A stretch of DNA of 64,000 bases from Triparma columacea (taxonomy: Eukaryota > Sar > Bolidophyceae > Parmales > Triparmaceae): the NCBI GenBank assembly GCA_030267965.1, contig BRYA01000355.1, forward strand, positions 37,403-101,402. Reading direction: 5' to 3'. Every line of letters starts with the position of its first letter. Within the stretch, counting starts at the first letter, position 1. Of the stretch, positions 56,882-64,000 are shown piece by piece. Both the position numbers and the translations under genes were made by a program. The notes under the pieces were generated by a model. It did no database searches. It was not told the DNA's origin and worked only from the letters and a program-made list of their open reading frames with translations.

Positions 56882-58443
56882 ATGCCACCTAAGAAGAAGG
56901 CCGCCTCTGAGGAATCTGATGTCCCTCTCTCTGCGAGGTTCGGAAGGGTCAAGAACACCCTGAAGATGGGACTCGTCGGTCTCCCTAACGTTGGAAAGAG
57001 TAGTCTCTTCAACCTGCTTACCAAGCAAAGTGTGGCTGCAGAGGTGAGGAGAGGTGGGCCTGGGCAGCATTGTGGTGGGGATTGGAGCGAGCCATTAGGG
57101 GGATGGGATAGGGAGGGAGGGGAGGGGAGGGCTGAGCATATACATCAAAGCAAACGACAAGCACCTCAAACCCTCTCTGACCTCCTCTCTTACACCCCCT
57201 CTCTCACCCCCCTCTCAAGAACTACCCCTTTTGTACCATTGACCCCTCTGAGGCCAAATGCCCTGTCCCTGACCAGCGCTTCCAGTACCTCGTTGACCTA
57301 TGGAAGTCCCCCTCTGTCGTCCCTGCCGTCCTCTCTGTATGGGACATTGCAGGTATTATCAAGGGCGCTTCTGAGGGAGCTGGGCTTGGAAATGCCTTCC
57401 TCTCCCACATTGCCTCTGTGGACGGAATCTTCCACGTCGTCAGGGCCTTCGATAGCGACGAGGTCGTTCACGTCGACGACTCCGTCGACCCCATCAGGGA
57501 CCTTGAGACGATTGTAAGTGAGCTCTGTCTTAAGGACCTTGGCATGCTCGATGCTGCCGAGCAAAAGGAAACAGAGGCGGTAAGGAAGGAGAAGGGCCTG
57601 GGAAGGAAAGCCGAGGTCCCTTTGAGCGATGCGTTCAAGGAGACCATGAGCAAGGTCAGGACCCTGCTGGAGAGCAACACCGCAGTCAGCTGCGGAACTT
57701 TCTCAAACACGGAGATTGACATCGTCAAGGAAAAGGTGAGCGCTTGATGGGGATTGGGGGGGGCTTTTAGGGTAAGCTCCATGATCACCGTCATTTTTTA
57801 CACTCCTCTAAAACTGCACAACCCTCCCTCCTGTACCCCACTTTAGTTCGAGCTCATCACAACCAAGCCCATCATTTATTGCATCAACCTCTCCAAGAAG
57901 GACTACATCAGAAAGAGGAACAAGTGGCTCGGAAAAATCTCAGAATGGGTCAAAGCCCACGGCGGAGGCGTGTGCATCCCCTTCTCCGTCGAATTTGAGG
58001 AGGAGCTCTGGGGACTCAGGGACTACCCCGACCAGCAGAAGGCCTTCCTCGACGATTGCACTGAGGAGGCCGCCAAAGTTGGTCTTACTGGACCCCAGTA
58101 TAAGGCCAAGAGCATCCTCCCCAGGATCATCAAGGTCGGATACAAGAGCCTCAACCTCATCAACTTTCTTACTGCCGGAGAAAAGGAGGTCAAAGCCTGG
58201 ACAGTTTTCAGAGGCGCAAAGGCCCCCCAGGCGGCCGGGGTCATCCACACCGACTTTGAGAGGGGATTCATCAAGGCCGAGATCGCGGGGTTCGAGGACT
58301 TTAAGGCCCTCCACGGGGGCGTCGCATCCATGGCCAAGCTGAAGGAGGCGGGCAAGTACAGACAAGAGGGCAAGGAGTACGTTGTGCAGGACGGCGACAT
58401 CATACTATTTCAGTTCAACGTCACTGCAACGAAGAAGAAGTAA
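56882..58443 (+). CDS. OLA1: Obg-like ATPase 1 (YchF family)
   Basis: Exons 56882-57043, 57220-57735 and 57847-58443 join in phase 0 to 424 residues. The P-loop NTPase core shows [39 protein letters not shown] (G3), and INLSKKDY in place of the usual NKxD, the change that gives this family ATP rather than GTP preference. The coiled-coil region follows G3 and the C-terminal TGS domain is complete ([20 protein letters not shown], then [26 protein letters not shown]). It is a conserved cytosolic regulator of translation and stress responses. The C-terminus ends in KKK. All introns are short and GTGAG-type. Confidence 0.96.
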
Positions 58444-59363
58444 ATTGGAAGAGTGCGATGGAAGAAAGGGGGAGTTGGGGCGTGATATAAAAAATTAGCA
58501 ATAAGAGTGAAGAAACGTCGTCTATACACAAACGCACGGCGACTAAGATTATTTTTATTTTTCTATCGCTATGTTTACCCAGGCGAGAAGGCAAAGTGGA
58601 CACGCTATTTTTTTGAGGTAGATTTTACTGATGTCTCAAGCAAGACGTACGCAATCGACTTGCTAATGTGATTGTCGAACACTTATTGTAACGGCGTAGG
58701 CATTAGGGAACTACTTTGAACCATATTTTTCAACTTTGGAAAATAACCAAGAAAAGCGAAAACCCCAAATTTAGAGGTGAGGACGTACGAGGAGTGACCA
58801 CTGTCTATTAATTGGCGCGTTTAATACAAAAGAAACACACACTCGGCCGTATATAGAAATCTCTTCTCCCCCGATAACCAGTAAATTCCGAATCCAGGGA
58901 TTATTCATCTTCATGAGATGCCCGACGGAGATTTTAGCTACACTCCCGGGCTTATAGTACCCACGCCCGGACTTACTGAGGTTCTTTGACGAATATTATC
59001 ACCCTTTATCCCTCACCACCTCCCCCCCTTTCCCCTTCCCGTCCTCAGCCAAAGTAAACCCTAAGAATTAGCCCCTGTAAAAGCTTCGTTGAAGGTAAGA
59101 ATGTGCACGGAGACTTAAGATCGGGTGGTACGAGACGTAAATTGAGGAAGAAACGACCGCAATGTAAAACAAGCTCAGCTCAAATCCACCTTGGTGCCTC
59201 GACCAGGAGGGTGGGGTTGGTTGACTGCACTGGAGTCAATCGCCGTATATTAACTAGTGAAAACTCTTGTTGCACCTCATCATCTCGCCGCGACCGATAC
59301 CGTTTCAAAAAACACCTCACTTATTCCCAAACTACCCTTCCACCTTTCAGCCTTCCCCCCCTC
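58444..59363. other. Intergenic region upstream of the START-like gene
   Basis: This is 920 bp, AT-richer than the exons. A frame continuous with the downstream gene runs back to 59103, but its composition (Arg/Ser/Thr, no motif) argues against coding. There is a CAG-like acceptor at about 59350, so a 5' UTR intron is possible. No RNA gene was recognised. Confidence 0.4.
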
Positions 59364-62300
59364 ATGAGCATGAAAGTTAGCCCCAAGCAGGAGGACGAGC
59401 AAGTCATCGGCGTACACGATGACAATAGGGGCCTTACTGACCAAGAAAAAAACGTCGACGTAGAGAGCGAAGTAAACGAGGAGATTGTTGGCGCTCCTGA
59501 CGATGTTATTGAGTTGATCAACGACAATGACATGGAGAAGGGACGCGTTAATCGCGTCGACGATCCCCCCGACGAGCTTGGTGACGCCGAAAATCTGGAG
59601 GACAAAATAGCGGAGGGGATCCAACTGTCCCCAGTTAGTGTCGGAGACACTGAACAGACTGATGAGGAGATTGACCAAGCTGCGCTGGAGGCTCTTGCTA
59701 ATATTATTAGGAATGAGCCACAGGATTACACCGAGGAGGAGGAGGCGGTTATGAGGGACGGCAAGGAGTTCTATGGGAAGTGCATGACAAGTAAGAAATT
59801 CAAAATCGTGAAGAGTCCAGATAACAGGGTGAAGATGAAAACTGTGCACCTTGAGGGTGATAGCGTTAACCTTGGTGTGTGTGAGGCTGTCGTAGATGCT
59901 TCACTTGCAGAATGTGTGGCATACGAGTTCATTAAGGATTCAAGGCAGAGACAGGCCAAACTTGGGAAGAAGTACAAGGCGATCGAAACAAAGAAATTGA
60001 ATGGCCACTCACAGCTTTATTTAAACAGGAGGACTCTTGGGGTACAAGGATTCTCTGATAGGGAGTGGAGGCAAATTGGATGTTGGCAGATAGAGGAGGA
60101 AGGAAAGAAATGTTGGACAGTGTACAAAGACACTGAGATGCTCGACAAAGACTTCCCATTGAGCTCTCAAACTGTGCATGCATCGGCAGCAACTACCTGG
60201 ATGTTTGAGGCACTCACAACCACTGGTGGTGTTCCCCAGACTAGAGTCACCTTTGCTGTTAAGGTGGACATCAAGGGCTCTGTGCCTAGTTTTGTCATGA
60301 AGCGCTTTTCAACTGGGTATGCAAGCAGCATGATTGAATTGCGGAAGAAGTTTCACCAGAGTGATGACAAGATTGACAGGGCTGCGCTGGAATACCTTAC
60401 AAATATCATCAAGAATGAGCCTCAAGATTATACAAAGGAGGAGGAAGAAGCCATTAGGAAGGAGAAGGAATTCTATGAGAAGTGCAAGGTGGAGGAAAAC
60501 TTTGATGAACTGAAGAGTCCTGATGAGAAAGTCAAGATGAAGCTAGTTCATGTTGATGGGGCAAGCACAGGGACTGCTTTTGCCAATACTGTAGTTGATG
60601 CTAGTGTGGAAGAGTGCGCCGCCTATGAGTTGTATTTGGATTCAAGAGAATTCCGTAAAACTTCAAAGGAGCGAGGGATCACTGAGTATCACATCAAAAA
60701 TGTTAATGACCACACCTTCTATTACATCACAACAAGGGAACTTGGTATCCCTGGATTTTCTCCTCGTGATTGGAGGAGCAAAGTTACTTGGTTCAAGCAA
60801 GATGATGACAAAATTATTATTGATCTTGCAGATACAGGGGAGCTTCATGAAGACTTTCCAGTGAAGGCTGGGAATGTTTTAGCAAAGGCACACACAGTAT
60901 GGGTATTTGAGCCACTTGACTCTATTGGAGATGTGCCACAAACATCAGTGACTCTAACAACAAATGTAGACCTTGGTGGTATCTTCTTCTCTTCCATTGT
61001 GAACAAGCTTGCACCAAAGTTTCTTGCACAAGTCTCAGACTTGAGAAGAAATTTCAACAAGAGCAATGAGATTGACGCCTTTAAGAGACAGCACATTATT
61101 GAAAAGTTCGAGGAGATTGCAATTGAGGGAGCATCAGGGATTGAAAGTCACTTTGACGAGATTGACGGAGCTCAAGAGATCAGTAGTGCGTCTACTGAAA
61201 CGGCATTGATAAAGGCAGAGAGGGGAATGGGATGGGGAAATACTTCAATAAGTGTAAGAACATCCCACAAGGAAGTTGCAGCATTCTTCTGGGACTTTAA
61301 AAGTGGAGTTGACTCACAGCTTAAGCTTCATAGAGTCAACAACAAGATACTTGTGATCACAGTTGAACACAAAGGGCATTTCACAGCTGTAAGGTTCTCA
61401 GAGGCTGGCCAGATGAAGACAGACGTTGAAATGATGACTAGACAGGAGGGGTTAGGAAAGGCTACTAGCAATAAGAGTGTAATTAAGCACCTGGGCATAG
61501 CAACTGATGCTGCTTACTACTTTGATAATCTGCTGAAGAGCAATGAAGCAGGGGAACAGGATGGGAGGAGGTTTGGAGAGCAGCTGATGGAGAGAGTGAA
61601 GAGAAGAAATGTTGGGGACAGTAAAGTAGAGGTTGTAAGGGAATATATTGCTGCCAATAGGGCACTTAGAGAGACTACAGAGCAGCATGGTTTCGTGACA
61701 ACACTGCTGTATGCCGTGGTTATGAATAAATTAAAAAGGAGAGCGACAAATGAGGGAGAAGTTGAGAGTGAAGAGGAAGCCAGGGGGTGGGAGATTGGCA
61801 GTGCAATGACAGCAGTCATGTTGACCACAGCAACTGCTGCTCATGCTGTAGATGAATGGGCGCATCAATTCAGTGAAGTGCAAGAAGTCATGAATGAACA
61901 AACATGGTTAAGGCCCATGCTTGAGGAGATAGTTATGAAACTATTCATGAAGTCAAAATTAGGCTTGAAGGCAAGGGTCACTGTTGGGGCTATTACTAGT
62001 ATGTCTGATTTGCTGACTGATGTGTATGTGACACATTCATTTTGGAGTGATGAGAAGTATGGGTACTTCAAAGCTTCTTTGGCAAGTTTGGTAATGTCAA
62101 TTGGGATTCAGATGCTTATTGTTTGGGCTTCAAACAGGAAGTTGGGGATGACGAGGGTGTTGCGGAAGTGGATTCCAATCTTGCTTGGGTACAAACCTGC
62201 AGTTGATGCTTATAGGGTAGCAACTGGAGCTAAGCAAGAGGTTGGGAATGCAATTGACCCAATGACGGAAATGACATTTATGAAATGTATTGAGATGTTT

Positions 62301-63419
62301 TCTGAAGCAATCCCTGGAGTGATCATCCAACTTATGGCTATAGCAACAAGTGACAAGGAAGATGTTGGAACTTCAGCATGGCTTTCAGTTGCAGTGTCAG
62401 CAATTACAACAGGTTTTGCCTCTGCAACACTTAGTTATGACTGGGATACAGACCCTGCGAAGAGAAAACGAACATCAGATTTCTACGGCTATATACCAGC
62501 AAAAGCAAGCAAGAGAACAGTAGTATTTGTGTCCATGTTGCTGTTTACAGCAGGAATGCTTTTGTTGAGATGTACAACAATAGTTCTTCTTGGGATGAAT
62601 GGGGGTAGTTGGGCCTTTCTTTACATTGGAGCTGACCTTGGTTTGTATTTGTTGGTTAAGATATTGAGGGGAGACTTTTGGTACTGGATGCCATTAGGGG
62701 GTAACTTAGAGGTGCTGAATAGTATTCTTTTCCGAGTCATTGTAAAGATCATTGTGGACTTCACGTCAATGATGCAATTTAGACATCCTAATGAAGTTGG
62801 CGGAGCCTTTTGGCTGTTTGGTCTCATTTCGACAATGGGAAGCCTTCCAGTGTCCATATATGTAGCTTCACCTTATGTTGATGAGGGAGCAATTGATATT
62901 GCATCATCAATTGTGAAGAATTTCATACCTATAACTATCATATGCTTTGCTGTCTTCTTTTGGAACATTGAGAAGAAGTACTTGCACACCTTCTGGAGCA
63001 CACAGAGATCAAAGGATATGTCAATGGCATATTTCCTTGAAGGGGAAAGTGATAACATAAAGATTCAAGTCTTTAATAACTCAAGGCATCATTGGGTCTC
63101 AATTGAAGGAGAAATTAAGAAATGGGTTGAGTTAAACTGGGCTAAATGGGAAGAAGAGCAGCCAGAGTGGTTTACTGATGTTTTTAAAGCAACAGTACCT
63201 GTAGACTTCATTCCATCAGATGGAGATGCTAGAAGGAAGGAGAGCGTTAGGAGAGCAAGTGTTGATGCTGAAGCTGAGGGTGGTCTAGCAGGTGCTCTGA
63301 GAGCAAGCATTAGGAGAGCAAGTGTTGGAGGCGCAGATGGTGGAGACATTATAGGGGTAGGAGGAGGGAAGAGTAAAGTAAGCAGTGTCATGCCGATAGA
63401 AGATATGGATGGGGAGTAG
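59364..63419 (+). CDS. Multi-span membrane protein with two or three START-like domains
   Basis: This single-exon gene encodes 1,351 residues from the ATG at 59364. After an acidic N-terminus, two START-like repeats (about 110-345 and 345-575) align to each other: ALxxLxNIIxNEPQDYTxEEE, FYxKC, SPDxxVKMK, VVDASxxECxAYE, and a VPQTxVT strand near each end. A third, divergent copy lies at about 615-740 (GNTSISVRTSHKEVAAFFWD). The C-terminal half has about nine hydrophobic spans (e.g. VVFVSMLLFTAGMLLLRCTT, FWLFGLISTMGSLPVSIYVA). Near the end, VRRASVDAE and IRRASVGGA are two basophilic-kinase sites. This organisation suggests lipid sensing or transfer at a membrane. The AT content rises from about 60250 onward. 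Confidence 0.78.
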   Translation: MSMKVSPKQEDEQVIGVHDDNRGLTDQEKNVDVESEVNEEIVGAPDDVIELINDNDMEKGRVNRVDDPPDELGDAENLEDKIAEGIQLSPVSVGDTEQTDEEIDQAALEALANIIRNEPQDYTEEEEAVMRDGKEFYGKCMTSKKFKIVKSPDNRVKMKTVHLEGDSVNLGVCEAVVDASLAECVAYEFIKDSRQRQAKLGKKYKAIETKKLNGHSQLYLNRRTLGVQGFSDREWRQIGCWQIEEEGKKCWTVYKDTEMLDKDFPLSSQTVHASAATTWMFEALTTTGGVPQTRVTFAVKVDIKGSVPSFVMKRFSTGYASSMIELRKKFHQSDDKIDRAALEYLTNIIKNEPQDYTKEEEEAIRKEKEFYEKCKVEENFDELKSPDEKVKMKLVHVDGASTGTAFANTVVDASVEECAAYELYLDSREFRKTSKERGITEYHIKNVNDHTFYYITTRELGIPGFSPRDWRSKVTWFKQDDDKIIIDLADTGELHEDFPVKAGNVLAKAHTVWVFEPLDSIGDVPQTSVTLTTNVDLGGIFFSSIVNKLAPKFLAQVSDLRRNFNKSNEIDAFKRQHIIEKFEEIAIEGASGIESHFDEIDGAQEISSASTETALIKAERGMGWGNTSISVRTSHKEVAAFFWDFKSGVDSQLKLHRVNNKILVITVEHKGHFTAVRFSEAGQMKTDVEMMTRQEGLGKATSNKSVIKHLGIATDAAYYFDNLLKSNEAGEQDGRRFGEQLMERVKRRNVGDSKVEVVREYIAANRALRETTEQHGFVTTLLYAVVMNKLKRRATNEGEVESEEEARGWEIGSAMTAVMLTTATAAHAVDEWAHQFSEVQEVMNEQTWLRPMLEEIVMKLFMKSKLGLKARVTVGAITSMSDLLTDVYVTHSFWSDEKYGYFKASLASLVMSIGIQMLIVWASNRKLGMTRVLRKWIPILLGYKPAVDAYRVATGAKQEVGNAIDPMTEMTFMKCIEMFSEAIPGVIIQLMAIATSDKEDVGTSAWLSVAVSAITTGFASATLSYDWDTDPAKRKRTSDFYGYIPAKASKRTVVFVSMLLFTAGMLLLRCTTIVLLGMNGGSWAFLYIGADLGLYLLVKILRGDFWYWMPLGGNLEVLNSILFRVIVKIIVDFTSMMQFRHPNEVGGAFWLFGLISTMGSLPVSIYVASPYVDEGAIDIASSIVKNFIPITIICFAVFFWNIEKKYLHTFWSTQRSKDMSMAYFLEGESDNIKIQVFNNSRHHWVSIEGEIKKWVELNWAKWEEEQPEWFTDVFKATVPVDFIPSDGDARRKESVRRASVDAEAEGGLAGALRASIRRASVGGADGGDIIGVGGGKSKVSSVMPIEDMDGE

Positions 63420-63932
63420 CTAATATGGCAGCAACATTTGTACGAGAAATTGATTTGATTTGTTATTGTTGGGGATATTGTGTAAGTGTTAGGGTTGTTT
63501 GGTGTGGGGGTGGGAGTTTTAAAGTGGTTTGTGAGTATTTTAGAAGTGTAGTTGATGTATTGTGAAAGTGTTAAAGTGGTTTGTTAGTATTGAGGAAGTG
63601 TTATAGATGTGTTTGGAGTTTGAAGAGTTGTGGAAGTGTTAATGTGGTTTGTGAGTATAATGGAAGTTAAGTAGATGTGTAAGGGGAGGAATAAAAAAAG
63701 AGTTGGTGTTGTTGTGGAGAGGATAGAGAGAATTTAAGGAGGGAGAAGTAAAGGAGAGGGGGGTAAAAGATAGAATAATTTGTGTAAGTGTAGTAGATGT
63801 GTATGAAGATGAATTAAAGGAGAGTGAGTGTAGTTTTTGAGAGAAGTGAGAGGAGATAAGGAATGAGAATAGAAGAGAAGAGGGTATGAAATTGAGTGGT
63901 ATGTGTAAAGATGACGTGTGTGAAGGGTTTAA
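63420..63932. repeat. Degenerate G/T-rich tandem repeats downstream of the START-like gene
   Basis: From about 63520 to 63680 a unit of roughly 60-70 bp recurs: (a)gtggtttgtgagtat, then gaagtg, then gatgtgt. The rest (63680-63930) is G/A/T-rich with short gaggagaa and gtgtagt motifs. No gene is seen. Confidence 0.65.
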
Positions 63933-64000
63933 AGGGTGTAAAGGGTGTAAAGGGTGTAAAGGGTGTAAAGGGTGTAAAGGGTGTAAAGGGTGTAAAGGGT
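63924..64000. repeat. 9-bp tandem repeat (gggtgtaaa)n running off the window
   Basis: At least eight perfect head-to-tail copies of the 9-mer gggtgtaaa reach the last base. The array continues beyond the window, so its size is unknown. It is not a standard TTTAGGG or TTAGGG telomere unit. Confidence 0.95.

Noticed and set aside
59103..59363. N-terminal extension of the START-like protein
   Set aside because: Arg/Ser/Thr-rich, no motif, and the ATG at 59364 begins the acidic, protein-like sequence; kept as intergenic/5' UTR.
1..64000. CRISPR arrays, prophage, IS elements, viral genes
   Set aside because: No direct-repeat/spacer pattern, transposase, integrase or capsid-type reading frame was seen; the repeats present are microsatellites, minisatellites and gene-end duplications.

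Overview
The window is eukaryotic nuclear DNA. Most genes are split by short introns (roughly 50-260 bp, usually around 100), almost all with GTGAG donors and CAG/TAG acceptors. Genes are packed closely on both strands, several in head-to-head pairs with 65-170 bp between start codons. The content fits a unicellular ochrophyte (heterokont) microalga with a red-algal secondary plastid. The best clue is a Ufd1 homologue with an N-terminal signal peptide at 30 kb, as expected of the plastid-associated ERAD-like translocon (SELMA). A possible axonemal EF-hand protein hints at flagella at some life stage. I think of bolidophytes (Triparma-like) or a related ochrophyte, but species cannot be fixed from the sequence alone.

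Layout. 0-4 kb: a RAD54 recombination ATPase (minus, C-terminus cut by the window edge) that carries a bromodomain-like insertion. 4.4-15.4 kb: a ~3,500-residue surface receptor with signal peptide, discoidin/LamG modules, Cys-rich repeats, REJ and GPS-like modules and many membrane spans (polycystin-1-like). 15.7-20.3 kb: an organellar EngB GTPase, SPT4, a SANT/Myb protein and a carnosine N-methyltransferase-like enzyme. 20.6-27.5 kb: a 2,097-residue Cys-rich membrane protein with an Asp-rich repeat and two cytoplasmic EF-hands. 28-33 kb: a methyltransferase, the Ufd1-like protein and a LARGE-type glycosyltransferase (GT49). 33.3-38.6 kb: a coiled-coil protein whose 3' end is present three times in tandem, a two-span membrane protein and a degenerate DHHC acyltransferase. 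39-43.3 kb: a class C GPCR with a LamG ectodomain. 43.8-50.3 kb: a four-EF-hand protein, a BTB/T1 protein, a cGMP-dependent-type protein kinase and a site-2-protease-like M50 peptidase. 50.4-58.4 kb: an armadillo-like/coiled-coil protein, succinyl-CoA:3-oxoacid CoA-transferase and the ATPase OLA1. 59.4-63.4 kb: a START-like multi-span membrane protein. The last 580 bp are degenerate and then perfect tandem repeats.

There is no operon logic. Surface reception and signalling are well represented: polycystin-like receptor, GPCR, EF-hand membrane protein, PKG-type kinase, T1 protein, palmitoyltransferase, and a membrane protein with two RRASV sites. The most unusual items are the RAD54 bromodomain insertion, the two giant ectodomain proteins, the LamG-GPCR fusion, and the in-frame triplication of a gene's 3' end. 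Exon coordinates were inferred by eye from splice consensus and reading-frame continuity. All reported joins keep frame, but none is backed by transcript data.
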